From the NCBI GenBank assembly GCA_963744225.1, contig CAVUSV010000005.1, positions 1 to 64,000 on the forward strand: a DNA stretch of 64,000 nt, read 5' to 3'. Positions 9,267-19,183 of the stretch are shown here, piece by piece (positions within the stretch are counted from its first letter, which is position 1; each line of letters begins with the position of its first letter). Below the pieces are notes generated by a model that made no database searches, was not told the origin of the DNA, and saw nothing but the letters and a program-made list of their open reading frames with translations. Made by a program: the position numbers and the translations under genes. This DNA is from Bog-473 sp963744225. Its GTDB lineage: Bacteria; Actinomycetota; Acidimicrobiia; Acidimicrobiales; RAAP-2.

Positions 9267-10245
9267 GTCGTGCAGGCAACGGTCGACCTCGTGGAGGATC
9301 CGGTCGGCGTCGGGAAGGTAGTGACCCTCGAGACGCGACGGCGGGTAGGGGGTGGCGAAGCCGCCGACCCGGCGCACCGGCGCCTCGAGATGGTAGAAGC
9401 AGTGCTCGGACACCCGGGCGGCGATCTCGGCGCCCAGACCACAGAAGACGGGCGCTTCGTGGGCCACCACCAGACGGCCCGTCTTGCGCACCGATGCCTC
9501 GACCGTCTCGAAGTCCACGGGCGAGAGGGATCGCAGGTCGATCACCTCGAGCGACGTCTCTTCCTCGTGGCCGATCCGCGCCGCATCGAGCGCTGTGGCC
9601 ACCATCGGGCCGTAGGCGACGACCGTGGCGTCCGTCCCCTCGACGAGCACCTCGGCGCGGTGCAGCGGCATCTCGGTGACCGCGGCGTCGTCGACCTCAC
9701 CCTTCTCCCAGTAGCGGCGCTTGGGCTCGAAGAAGACGACCGGGTCGTCGGAGGCAATGGCCTGCTGAATCATGTGGTGCCCGTCCGATGCGTTGCTCGG
9801 CGTCACGACCCGCAGCCCGGCCGTGTGGGCGAAGTAGGCCTCCGGCGACTCGGAATGGTGCTCGACGGCGCCGATCCCACCGCCGTAGGGGATCCTGATC
9901 GTCATCGGCATGGCCACCCGGCCCTCGATTGCGGTAGCGGAGCTTGGCCACCTGCGACACGATCTGGTCGAAGGCGGGGTACACGAACCCGTCGAATTGG
10001 ATCTCGCAGACCGGCCGGTAGCCCCGCATGGCCAGTCCGACCGCGGTCCCGATGACGCCGGACTCGGCCAGCGGCGTGTCGATCACACGCCGGTCACCGA
10101 AGTCTCGTTGCAAGCCCTCGGTGACCCGGAACACGCCTCCGAGCTTCCCGATGTCCTCGCCCATCAGGACGACCTTGGGGTCGCGCTCCATCGCTCGGCG
10201 CAGCCCCGAGTTGAGCGCCTTGCCGAGCGACATGGTGGCCGTCAC
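9263..10245 (-). CDS. 2-oxoacid dehydrogenase E1 component, beta subunit (frameshifted)
   Basis: With the alpha subunit it forms the thiamine-diphosphate E1 enzyme. The GTG at 10245 overlaps the alpha stop as GTGA and gives TATMSLGKALNSGLRRAMER, then VVLMGEDIGKLGGVFRVTEGL and DTPLAESGVIGTAVGLAMRG. Near 9925 one extra G shifts the frame. Removing it restores YRNRGRVAMPMTIRIPYGGG. The C-terminal transketolase domain reads LEVIDLRSLSPVDFETV and VAHEAPVFCGLGAEIAA. As given, this last frame runs straight into E2 without a stop. A GTGA overlap at 9263-9266, as at the alpha-beta junction, suggests another small indel rather than a true fusion. Confidence 0.83.
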
Positions 10246-11370
10246 GACTCCTCCTCGAAGCTGGCCAGGTACGCCGCAGAGGCGGCGCGCTCCTCCTCCA
10301 GGAGGGGGTGCGCCTCCGCGTAGACATGATCGAACAGCGTGGCGGGATCTGGATCGTCCAGGTCGAGGCACCCGCGGCGCAGGTCCGCCGCCGCCGCCTC
10401 GGCCTTCTCGCTGACGCCTTCCTCGAACTGGTCGTCGACCAGGCCCTCGCCACGAAGCAGGGTCCTCAGCCGCGCCAAGGGATCCTTGACGCGCCATTCC
10501 TCCTCTTCGGCACGGCTCCGGTACCGAGTCGGGTCGTCCGACGTGGTGTGCGGACCCATGCGGTAGGTGACGGCCTCGATCAGCGTCGGGCCCTGCCCGG
10601 CATAGGCGCGTGCGAGCGCGACACGGGTGGCGGCCAGGACGGCGAGGACGTCGTTGCCGTCCACCTGGATCCCGGGGATGCCGTAGCCCTGCCCCCGCTG
10701 GGCGATCGACGCGTGCGACTGCAGACGCGCCGGTTCCGAAATGGCCCACTGGTTGTTCTGGCAGAAGAAGACGACCGGCACCGTGTAGCTGGCGGCAAAC
10801 CCGAGGGCCTCGGCGACGTCGCCCTCGCTCGTTGCGCCGTCACCGAAGTAGGCCAGGGCAGCCGACGCGGCGCCGTCGAGCGCGATGCCCAGCGCGTAGC
10901 CGGTGGCGTGGAGGGCCTGCGCACCGACGATGATCGCCGGCGTGGCGATCCCGAACTCGGCGGGGTCCCATCCGCGACAGCGCGGTGCCCCGCCAGAGGC
11001 GCAGCATCGTCACGGGGTCCACGCCGCGGCAGTAGGCCACGCCGTGCTCCCGGTAGCTCGAGAAGACGAAGTCGTCGGAGCGCAGCGCACGAGCCGAGCC
11101 CACCTGTGCCGCTTCTTGCCCCAAGAGGGGCGCCCACAGCGCAAGCTCGCCTTGGCGCTGTAACGCCATCGCCTCGGCGTCGAGCCGGCGCACGACCGCC
11201 ATGTCCGTATAGAGGTCGCGCAGCTGTGGAGCGTGGACGTCCGCGACCAGATCCCAGTACGGGCAGCCCAGGGTCCGTTGCCCGTCGACCGAAATCAGCT
11301 GGACGGGGCCATCGAACCCCATCCATTCGGCGATCCGCTGCTCCGGAACCTGTAGGTGCGCGATGGCCAA
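10242..11370 (-). CDS. 2-oxoacid dehydrogenase E1 component, alpha subunit (frameshifted)
   Basis: The TTG at 11370 has a strong GGGAGGGAG ribosome binding site 4-5 bp upstream, which decides the start. The protein reads DMAVVRRLDAEAMALQRQG, ALWAPLLGQEAAQVG and VFSSYREHGVAYCRGVDP. The thiamine-diphosphate motif follows as YFGDGATSEGD with FFCQNNQWAISEP. The ending is HPLLEEERAASAAYLASFEEES. About 376 residues is normal for PdhA/BkdA-type alpha subunits. One frame change lies near 10985 and another near 10890. This is the first gene of a tight alpha-beta-E2 operon with 4-bp start/stop overlaps. No E3 gene is in the window. Confidence 0.85.
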
Positions 11371-11557
11371 ATCGACTCCCTCCCGGATGGGGCTCGGTGA
11401 GGTGCATCACACCATGATTCGACATTCAGGGGCGGGAAAACAGAGTGGATAAGACTGTGGAGACAGGTTTCTACCGCAATTACCGGAATCCGCGCAACGG
11501 ATCCCACAATTGGACTGCAACGACCAGACACTGCGGCCCGGCCGGCGCAGGAACGGT

Positions 11558-12472
11558 TCAGGAGGCCTTCCGGCGGGCCGCGGGCTTGGCCCGGGCCGGC
11601 TGCTTGGTCGTCTTGGGCGCCTTCTTGGCCGGTGTGGCCCGCCGGGCCGGGGCGCGCTTGGCGGACGCCGCACGCTTCGTGCTCTTGCCCTCCGGGCGGG
11701 CTGCCGCGGCGATGCTGGCGTTGAGCGCCTCCATCAGGTCCACGACCTTGGCCGCGGGCTCCTGCCCCGGTTGGATCACGATCTCGTGCCCGTTGCGCTT
11801 CTCCTCGACGAGGGCCTCGACCTTCTCCCGATGCGTGTCGTGGTAGCGCTCAGGGTTCCACTCGTTCTCCATCGATTCGATGAGGAGCTGGGCCATGGAG
11901 AGCTCGCGGTCGCTCACGTCCCCGGTGTCGGGCAGCTCGAGGTCGCGGCCGGGCGTGCGCACCTCGTCGGCGAAGTACATCGTGTGCAGGTCCAGCGCGT
12001 GGTCCTCGGGCCGGATGGCCACGAGATATTCCTTGTTCCGCATGACCAGGGTGGCGATGGCCACCTTGCCCGCCTCGGCCATGGCCTGGCGCAAGAGGGC
12101 GTACGCCTTATCGGCGCCGGCCCCCTCGGGGGCCAGGTAGTAGCTGGACCGGAAGTAGACAGGGTCGATGTCGGCCTGGTCCACGAAGTCAGTGATCTCG
12201 ATCTGGCGCGACTTCTTCGGCTCGGCGGACTCGAGCTCCTCCTCGGAGAGGACGACGTACTCGCCGCCCCCGAGGTCGAACCCGCGCACGATCCGGTCCT
12301 GGGAGACTTCCTCGCCCGTCCGCTCGTTGACCTTCTTGTAGCGGATGCGGTCCGACGTCCCCTCCTCGAACTGGTTGAAGTGAATGCTCTTGTCCGACGT
12401 CGCCGGGTAGACGCCGACGGGAATGTTCACCAGCCCGAAACTGAGGGCACCCTTCCAGATCGCTCGTGGCAT
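11558..12472 (-). CDS. ku: Ku DNA end-binding protein
   Basis: Bacterial Ku binds DNA ends and recruits LigD for non-homologous end joining. The protein has 304 residues and starts MPRAIWKGALSFGLVNIPVG, the invariant opening of the family. It continues with GGGEYVVLSEEELE, DFVDQADIDPVYFRSSYYL and PEDHALDLHTMYFADEVR. The last 55 residues are a Lys/Ala/Pro-rich tail (AKRAPARRATPAKKAPKTTK), a histone-H1-like extension common in actinobacterial Ku and thought to help DNA binding. The frame is intact. No ligD lies in the window. Confidence 0.95.
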   Translation of the reverse strand: MPRAIWKGALSFGLVNIPVGVYPATSDKSIHFNQFEEGTSDRIRYKKVNERTGEEVSQDRIVRGFDLGGGEYVVLSEEELESAEPKKSRQIEITDFVDQADIDPVYFRSSYYLAPEGAGADKAYALLRQAMAEAGKVAIATLVMRNKEYLVAIRPEDHALDLHTMYFADEVRTPGRDLELPDTGDVSDRELSMAQLLIESMENEWNPERYHDTHREKVEALVEEKRNGHEIVIQPGQEPAAKVVDLMEALNASIAAAARPEGKSTKRAASAKRAPARRATPAKKAPKTTKQPARAKPAARRKAS

Positions 12473-12926
12473 GTCGACCAAATTACCAGCCCAGAGCCGG
12501 TCCACCACCTTGTTACAACGATTCGCCACACTAAATCCATGGTCACGAGCGCGCCTCGCCCGCTTCGCACCCGCCCTTCTGGGCGGGTTGGCGGAGCTCG
12601 GCCCGGTCGAGCCCTTCTCGGGTGACCTGACGCTTGAACTGGGAATTTCGCTCTGGTTGCACCAGAGCGGGACCTCGCTCATCGAAGCGCGGGGCACCTT
12701 GCTTGAGATCCGCGAGGTGATCCTCGAGGTGTGCGACCTCGATCCATCGACGGAGCCGGTGCCCCTCGTGGGGCGGTCCCCGAGGCTGGACGTGGTGAAC
12801 CTGGTGGCGTACACGGGGGAACTGCTGCGCCGCGCTTCGACCGCGGCTGGGCGCGGCGTCGAGGCAGTGGTGGAGCGGGTCGTCGCCGAACTGCCGGATT
12901 ATGAGGACGAGGCCCTGGGCGCCTGA
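12471..12926 (+). CDS. hypothetical protein, divergent from ku
   Basis: An open frame runs divergently from ku and ends at 12926, 3 bp before the end of the convergent secreted-protein gene. The convincing part is the last 110 residues: FSGDLTLELGISLWLHQSGT, RGTLLEIREVILEVCDLDP, LDVVNLVAYTGELLRRAS and VEAVVERVVAELPDYEDEAL. These look like a small folded alpha/beta protein. The start is unresolved. The ATG at 12471 overlaps the ku start codon, an ATG at 12540 is in another frame, and a TTG near 12588 is possible. A nearby indel is likely, given the local error rate. I do not recognise the family. Confidence 0.4.
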   Translation: MSTKLPAQSRSTTLLQRFATLNPWSRARLARFAPALLGGLAELGPVEPFSGDLTLELGISLWLHQSGTSLIEARGTLLEIREVILEVCDLDPSTEPVPLVGRSPRLDVVNLVAYTGELLRRASTAAGRGVEAVVERVVAELPDYEDEALGA

Positions 12927-12929
12927 TCA

Positions 12930-15206
12930 TTAGAAGCCGAAGGCCGCGATGATGGAGCCGTTCAGGCCGGCGGCCGACTCGCCGCCCAAGAAGAGGGCAT
13001 TGCCGTACGAGAAGACGTCCCCTCTGGCCGTGACCACCCAGTAGCCCTCGGCGTCAGCGGTGGGGAAGATGGCCGTGGCGAGGTTGAACCCGTTCACATA
13101 GCCGAGCGGGGCTCCGAAATTGCCGGCGTCGCCAAAGCCCGCGACGGCGCCGTTGGCGTACAAGAGCCAGTACCCGTGTCCGTCCGGGGTTGAGCCGCGT
13201 CGACGACCCGAACCGTCTGGGGAGTCGGCGCTCCATAGAACGACGCATCGCCGAAGGTGTAGACACCGCCGGCTGACGTGACGAGCCAGTAGCCATTGCC
13301 GGTGCGATCCGGCATGACCGCCACTGCCGCTCCCGCGCACCCTCCGATGCCGGGGCAGGATCCCTCGAAGCGGGCATCCCCGAAAGCGAAGACCCCGCCA
13401 TCGGAAGCGACCATGAAGTACCCGTGGCGCGTGACAGTCGGGACCATGCCGACGATGGGAGCGGAGAGGCTGTGCGGCTGGCCCGAGCCGGCGGGATGCA
13501 GCCCGATTCCTGGAATGGAGCCGTAGAACGTCGAGTCGCCGAAGCTAAAGATTCCGCCGTCCGACGCCACGAGCCAATACCCGTTCCGGGTGATCGTGGG
13601 TGTGATGCCGACCACGGGACGTTGCAGGGAGGTCCCGCCCATGGAACCGTGGAAGGCGGCGGCGCCGAACGAGAAAATGCCGCCGTCGGACCCCACCAGC
13701 CAGTAGCCGCGGGGCGCCCCTCCGATGGCGAAGGACTGTGGGCTCCCTGTTGCGCCCAGGTAGTTCGCTCCTTGACCCACGCCGGCCGTCAGGGTGCAGA
13801 TGCCCTGGGCCACGAAGAAGACGACCAGGCCGTCAGGCCCGACGCCGCACGTGGCGGGCGTCGAGGAGACAACGAACGTCGCGCCGTCACCAGTCGTGCC
13901 CACGTTGGAGTTGAAGCCCGCGAACTCGACTGCGCCGAAGGGGATGTTGGTCACGACCGGGGTGGACGGTGCCGCCCTGCCGATGCTGAAGACCTGTGGG
14001 CTGCCTGCAGCGGCCGTGTAGTTCGTGCCGGCCGTGATCTCTGCGCTCAACGAGCAGGTGCCCGCACCCACGTAGGTGACGGTCAACCCGTCGGCTCCGA
14101 CAGCGCAGACCCCCAACGAATTCGAGTTGACGTACTTCACGCCGTCGCCGTTCGTGCCACCCACGATGGCGACGAAGCTGCCCCCGAAGGTGCCGCTCGC
14201 TGGGCGATTGGTGATCGTTGGACCGGTCGGCGTTGCTTTGCCCACGGTGGCCGTCGTGTCCGAGCCCGAGCCACCGAGGTAGTTGGTGTCACCGCCAAAG
14301 GTGGCGGTGGCCGAATAGGTGCCTGCCTTGGCGTTTGTGACGGTGCAGCTGCCCACGCCGCTGATGAGTGGTGAGGAAGCGCAGCTCACCGCGCTTGGAC
14401 CGCTGCCCGACCAGGTGACCGAGCCTGTTGGGGTCCCGACCGAGCCCGACACGGTGGCAGTGAAAGTGAACGTGCCCCCGGTCACGACGCCCGCCGCGGT
14501 GTCGGCCACTGTCGTGGTGGAGGGGGCTTTGCGCACGGCGGCCGTCGTGTCCGAGCCCGAGCCACCGAGGTAGCTGGTGTCACCTCCGTAGGTGGCGGTG
14601 GCCGAAGTAATTGCCTGCCTGGGCGTTTGTGACGGTGCAGGTACCAACGCCGCTGCTGAGTGGCGTGGAGGCGCAATTGACCGCGGTTGGACCGCTGCCC
14701 GACCAGGTGACCGAGCCTGTTGGAGTCCCGACCGGGCCCGACACGGTGGCAGTGAAGATCAGGCTGCCCCCGGTGACGATGCTCGACGCATTGTCGGTCA
14801 CTGCGGTCGTCGACGCGGCCTTGACGGTGGCGGTGTTGTCCGTGCCCGTACTGCCGCTGTAAACGAGGTCGCCGCTGTAGGTGGCGCTGGCCGAGTAGGT
14901 GCCCAACTGGGCATTAGGGACGCTGCAGGTGCCTTTACCGTTGACGTCCAGCGGAGTTGGGACGGCGCAGGTGGTCACCGCGCTTGGGCCAGTGACCGTC
15001 CACGTCACTGTGCCCGTCGGGGGCCCGGGCAAGCCCGACACGGTGGCAGTGAAGATCAGGGTGCCCCCGGTGACGATGCTCGACGCATTGTCGGTCACCG
15101 TCGTAGTGGTTGTGGTCAGAGCGCCAGCCGGTGCGGATAGCAGACCGAGAGCCACGACGCACGTGACAGTGCCAAGGGTGGCGATGAGCCCGTTCCTGAT
15201 CCTCAT
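12930..15206 (-). CDS. secreted protein: Ig-like repeats plus six GYWLV repeats (two frameshifts)
   Basis: The ATG at 15206 has GGGAGG 5 bp upstream. A signal peptide follows (RNGLIATLGTVTCVVALGLL, then SAPAGA). Next come about three bacterial Ig-like units of roughly 95 residues, each with SSIVTGGTLIFTATVSG, PTGTVTW and a CTV/CSVPNAQ strand. Two related units follow, containing YVGAGTCSLSAEITAGTNY. The C-terminal half holds six units of about 40-50 residues with cores such as GYWLVASDGGIFSFGDSTFY. Frame changes near 14605 and 13195 break an otherwise continuous protein of about 757 residues. Two other genes here share the six-unit C-terminal module. The role is probably on the cell surface; the function is unknown. 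Confidence 0.85.
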
Positions 15207-15846
15207 CGATCCTCCCTCACCGCGCCGGCGCACCAGCCCTCGACCGATCAGACATTGGGTCGGTGCCCCTAGAAACGAACATGCCCGCTACTCCGCAGAG
15301 TTACGGACGCCACGAACCAAAAAGGACGCACGTCGAAACGCCTAATCACTTTCGCCAAATCAAAGGGTTTTGAGCCCAGAGGACCAACTCCGACCATACC
15401 TGTCCCACTTGGAAGTATCCATTCTGTTCACATTCGGCGGGCGTGAAAAGAGCCGGCCGACGAAGCATCAGCCCCCCGCTCGACCCCTGCCGCCATCGGA
15501 TCGCGTTGCGTGTCGCCGAGTATTGGGCTCCAGGCGGCTGGCCGAACCAGACAACAGGCGGACTCCCCTATACCAAATCGCCTGCTCGGATCCGATAAAG
15601 GTGACCCTTTACCAGGGCTGTCGTGAACGGTTCGACAAGCGATCCGGTCTTCGGATTGAGGTGCCGACGTAACATGCTCCGGATGGCCTCGGCATCCCTG
15701 CCTCGCGCCGTGCGGCGGCACCCGGCTCCCCTAAACAGCCATCCGGCACAATCAGGCCGGATATTCACAACCAGCAATGGGCATCCTGAGCTCCGGGAAT
15801 TGCCCGATGCGTTCGCAGAGACAGGCTCTTTGCCCAGAGAGGACTC
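15207..15846. other. 640 bp intergenic region, no convincing gene
   Basis: This region lies between two divergent genes, the secreted protein at 15206 and the mannosyltransferase at 15847. Short open frames exist on both strands, but they lack ribosome binding sites and sensible composition. A 6-bp inverted repeat (CAGGCG...CGCCTG, about 15553-15582) and a weak hairpin near 15596-15614 are present. An AGAGGA ribosome binding site sits just before the GTG at 15847. I see no recognisable RNA or regulator site. Confidence 0.5.
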
Positions 15847-17127
15847 GTGACAGACGTCGATCCGACCATTGATCGCCAGGCCAGCCTGCCGACCCACCCG
15901 GGATCAACCGTTCGCAGGATCACGGGTTGGGCGCCAGCTGTCCTGTCGTTTGCTGCAGCACTCGCGTATGGCCTCTACATCGCGCTTCGGACCTACGAGG
16001 TCGATCTCGGCGTCTACCTTCGCCTCGGCGGCCGGTACGTCTTTACGTCGCATCTCTATTCCTTCGGGCTCCCGAATACGAGTCTTCTGTTCACGTACCC
16101 CCCCTTTGCGGCGTTGCTCTTTGCGCCCTGGCAGCGAACGTTCTCCAGTGTCCACTCGGTCCAAACTGCATGGACCCTGTGCAACCTGGCCGCCCTCATC
16201 GCGCTGCTGGTGCTGTCACTTGGGCTGGTCAAGCCCGAGCTCGGGAGAGCTTCCCGCTGGCGCCTCGCTCTGGTGCTCAGCCTTCCGGCGTTGCTCCTGA
16301 ACCCCGTGCTCGTCACGATCGGCTTCGGACAGGTAAACCTCGTGGTGACCCTTATGGTTATGTGGGATCTCCTCACTCCGCGGCGAATTGGGCCATGGCG
16401 AGTACCGCTGGGTCTGGCCACCGGGCTGGCCGCGGCCGTGAAGCTCACCCCGTTGCTCTTCGTCCCCTATCTGCTCCTCACCCGACGCTTCCGCGGCGCG
16501 CTCATCTCTCTCGTTACCTTCGGAGTGTGCGAGCTCGTGACCTTTCTGGTGTCGCCGGCCTCGTCGAGGGCTTATTGGACGAAGGACCTCTTCAAGCCAG
16601 GCCGTGCGGGCAATCTGTCCTTCGTCGGCAACCAGAACTTGTGGGCCGCGCTCGAACGGTTCGACCATGCGTTCCTCGGAACCGCCTTCATCGTGCCGAT
16701 TCTCCTCGCCGCTGCGGCTGGCGGCCTCTGGCTCGCCGCCGTGGCGCACCGGCGGTCATCCCCACTCCTCGGGGTACTCCTCTGCGCCAGCACGTGTTTG
16801 CTGGTGTCCCCGATCTCGTGGGCTCACCACATGGTGTGGGTTGTTCCGGCGATCCTCTGGTTGGCGCTGGCCGACGACAGGCCTCGGTTAGGACGGCCGA
16901 TGGCGCTAGGCGCCGCTGTCCTGTTCTGGAGCGCGCCCATCTGGTGGGTGCCGTTCAGGAAGACGTCGGACCTCCACCTGAACCCGCCGCAGCTGATCGC
17001 CGGGAATTCCTTCCTCTTGGGGTTGGTGCTCTTCGTCTGTGGAACTGCCGTGCTGATTGTTCGACGAAGGTCGGCCTCCCTCGAAGCGGAAGGGCAAGAG
17101 GTCGGCAGACTTCAGTCCGCGCCATAG
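15847..17127 (+). CDS. GT87-like polyprenyl-phosphomannose mannosyltransferase (PimE type)
   Basis: This is a 426-residue integral membrane glycosyltransferase of the GT-C class, DUF2029/GT87. About ten hydrophobic segments are visible. The first extracytoplasmic loop contains TYEVDLGVYLRLGGRYVF, with an acidic motif (EVD) of the kind used in catalysis by this class. NTSLLFTYPPFAALLFAP is typical of PimE-like proteins. Later WAHHMVWVVPAILWLAL matches the conserved SWxHH region. These enzymes add mannose to lipid glycans outside the membrane. The GTG start has AGAGGA at good spacing. The 3' end overlaps the convergent secreted-protein gene by 16 bp. The frame is intact. Confidence 0.85.
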   Translation: MTDVDPTIDRQASLPTHPGSTVRRITGWAPAVLSFAAALAYGLYIALRTYEVDLGVYLRLGGRYVFTSHLYSFGLPNTSLLFTYPPFAALLFAPWQRTFSSVHSVQTAWTLCNLAALIALLVLSLGLVKPELGRASRWRLALVLSLPALLLNPVLVTIGFGQVNLVVTLMVMWDLLTPRRIGPWRVPLGLATGLAAAVKLTPLLFVPYLLLTRRFRGALISLVTFGVCELVTFLVSPASSRAYWTKDLFKPGRAGNLSFVGNQNLWAALERFDHAFLGTAFIVPILLAAAAGGLWLAAVAHRRSSPLLGVLLCASTCLLVSPISWAHHMVWVVPAILWLALADDRPRLGRPMALGAAVLFWSAPIWWVPFRKTSDLHLNPPQLIAGNSFLLGLVLFVCGTAVLIVRRRSASLEAEGQEVGRLQSAP

Positions 17128-18842
17128 AAGGGCGCGTCGAAAGCAAAGATCCCGCCATCGGATCCGACCAACCAGTAGCCGCCCGTGGCGTCGTCGGCGG
17201 CCATACCCATGATCGGAGCGTTGAGCCGGATTTCGCCTGTGCTGCCCTGGAAGCGCGCACCGCCGTAGGCGAAGATCCCTCCGTCGGACGCGACCAACCA
17301 GTACCCGTCGCCTCCGGGCGACGGGGCCATTCCGTTGACCGGCTGCTGCAGATGAATACTTCCGGTCGAGCCAAAGAATGGCGCGCCAAAGGCGAAGATG
17401 CCGCCGTCAGTCGCCACCAGCCAGTACCCGCCTGTTCGCGGATTTCCAGCAATCCCAACCACCGCCTGGTTCAACGTCCGTCCACCCATCGATCCCAAGA
17501 AGCGAGCATCTCCGAAGGAGAAGACGCCTCCGTCACTAGCGACGAGCCAATAGCCGCCCCCGTCCACAGTTGGCGCGATGTTGACGACCGGGGCATTGAG
17601 ATGTCGGCCACCCATCGATCCATAGAAGCCGGCATCGCCGAATGCGAACGTGCCACCGTCGGAAGCGACCAACCAGTAGCCCTTGCCGTCCGGTGTCGAA
17701 ACGATGTGGTTGATGGGGGCATTCAAGGTCGTGCCGGCCATGGATCCATAGGCCGGCACGTTGTGGGCGGACACCGCGCCCGCGGCGTCGGTCAGCCAGT
17801 AGCCGGCGCCTGATGGTGGCGCTGCCAATCCCGTCACCGGCCCGGGAAAACTCGAGGCCTGGCCCGAGTCGGGACTCACCATCAGTGATGACTCGTCAAC
17901 CGCATCAAAGGCGCTGGCAGGAATCTGCTTTAGCTCGTCGACGAGCGGCAGGGGCCACGCAGGGTCCGCTGAGCCTCCGAAGTACCAATTGCTGCCGTTG
18001 TCGGCGAGGATGAGACCGTATCGCTGCATCGCCCGCAGGACGACTTGCGCTTGAGGGGAGAACCCGCTGACGTCGAAGTTGGCCTTAAGGCGAAATCGCG
18101 CGCCCATCGGGGGGAGGCTGGGGTCCGATCGCGCGCCGGCCTCGTGCCGCGCCGGCCAGAGATAGCTCGTATCCGTCATCGCAGCTGTCATGCGTATGGC
18201 GTGCGTAATGCTCCCGGACTGCACCTCGTCGTAGCGGAGAAGGCCTGGCAGGATCGGGAGGCCCGCCGCATCGGCGGACGTCCAACCGGCAGGCCGTAGC
18301 GCGTTTGAACGGAGATTCCAGATGGCGCCCGAGCCAGCCGTCGACGCGGTCGAGCTGTACTGAGCGTTGTACAGCTCGTACAACGTGCATGTGGACGGAT
18401 CCACCATCAGCGCATGTCGATCCCCCGTCGCGTTCTGTCCTCCCTCGATCGGCGTGTCGGCACCAAATGGATACGGCCCGGGATCGCTCTCGCTCGCGTA
18501 CTGGAACGTCACATTGACGAAAGAGTGCCCAGAAGGCACGACCGTGGAGGGCATGCCATAGGGATTCGTCGGGTCGCCTGAGGGGCCGAAGTCCGGATGC
18601 AGATTGGTCGTCGCCGCATTCATGTTGGCCAGCCATTGCGCGGAGTGCGCGTTCACGGGCAAGTTGGCGATGCTCGTGTTCCAGACGTTGTCCGGCGGAA
18701 ACATCGGGCAACTTGGAGCGCCCGGGAGCGGCATCCCCGCCGACGCCATTTCCGCGCCATAGATCGATGCTCCTGACACGAACGCGCTTGCCAACATGGT
18801 CACGCTGCACACCGTGCGGACCAGGCCCACGGATGACACCAT
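17112..18842 (-). CDS. secreted protein: DNVWNT domain plus six GYWLV repeats
   Basis: This is an intact 576-residue protein with an N-terminal signal sequence (residues 1-36). Residues of about 45-325 form a domain with CPMFPPDNVWNTSIANLPV, ESDPGPYPFGADTPIEGG, GDRHALMVDPSTCTLYELY, LRPAGWTSADAAGLPILPG, RYDEVQSGSITHAIRMT, GARFRLKANFDVSGFSPQAQ and ADNGSNWYFGG. I recognise this as a conserved extracellular domain of soil bacteria with no assigned function known to me. Its His, Asp and Glu residues could suggest an enzyme. Six repeat units follow with cores such as KGYWLVASDGGTFAFGDAGF. The gene is probably cell-surface or exported. Confidence 0.85.
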   Translation of the reverse strand: MVSSVGLVRTVCSVTMLASAFVSGASIYGAEMASAGMPLPGAPSCPMFPPDNVWNTSIANLPVNAHSAQWLANMNAATTNLHPDFGPSGDPTNPYGMPSTVVPSGHSFVNVTFQYASESDPGPYPFGADTPIEGGQNATGDRHALMVDPSTCTLYELYNAQYSSTASTAGSGAIWNLRSNALRPAGWTSADAAGLPILPGLLRYDEVQSGSITHAIRMTAAMTDTSYLWPARHEAGARSDPSLPPMGARFRLKANFDVSGFSPQAQVVLRAMQRYGLILADNGSNWYFGGSADPAWPLPLVDELKQIPASAFDAVDESSLMVSPDSGQASSFPGPVTGLAAPPSGAGYWLTDAAGAVSAHNVPAYGSMAGTTLNAPINHIVSTPDGKGYWLVASDGGTFAFGDAGFYGSMGGRHLNAPVVNIAPTVDGGGYWLVASDGGVFSFGDARFLGSMGGRTLNQAVVGIAGNPRTGGYWLVATDGGIFAFGAPFFGSTGSIHLQQPVNGMAPSPGGDGYWLVASDGGIFAYGGARFQGSTGEIRLNAPIMGMAADDATGGYWLVGSDGGIFAFDAPFYGAD

Positions 18843-18998
18843 TTCGCCCCCCTCGAGCCATGGCCTATCGCTTCATTTTCGCACAGCCGCGGTGCGATGG
18901 GCGCCTGAACCAGTGGTCGCCTCGGCATGACTGGGCTCGCGCGGCTCCTGCCAGCGTCACGGCGACCGAACAGCGGCGGCGGCGAGTTGAGGGCACAT

Positions 18999-19052
18999 CG
19001 ATCTCAGCTTCAGGTCGAGATTCAGTACCTCGATCTCAGCTTCAGGTCGAGA
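18999..19052. repeat. two perfect 22-bp direct repeats upstream of the LLM gene
   Basis: The same 22-base sequence, beginning CGATCTCAGCTTC and ending AGGTCGAGA, occurs at 18999-19020 and 19031-19052, with a 10-bp spacer. The 32-bp period is about three helical turns, so two proteins bound here would face the same side of the DNA. The rest of 18843-19183 shows no gene. The position, about 130 bp upstream of the oxidoreductase start, suggests regulator binding sites, but this is inference. Confidence 0.6.
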
Positions 19053-19183
19053 TCTCAGACTGAGACGGCGACCTCGGGCCTCAGGTTGAAGAACGCCGAC
19101 TGGCGGTCCGTACGGGATGGAGGCATGGTCCCGCTACCACGGAGCAGACATGTGGGACCCTCTTGCGCCAGAAAGGATTCCTA

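Noticed and set aside
1..11425. Mass pseudogene formation in the first 11 kb
   Set aside because: The affected genes include pyrG and nadK, the changes are single-base indels, and coding conservation is kept on both sides. Sequence error explains it better.
15927..17813. A 628-codon plus-strand frame spanning the mannosyltransferase and the next gene's antisense
   Set aside because: It is a shadow of the GT87-like gene in another frame, and its repeats mirror the antisense of the GYWLV repeats.
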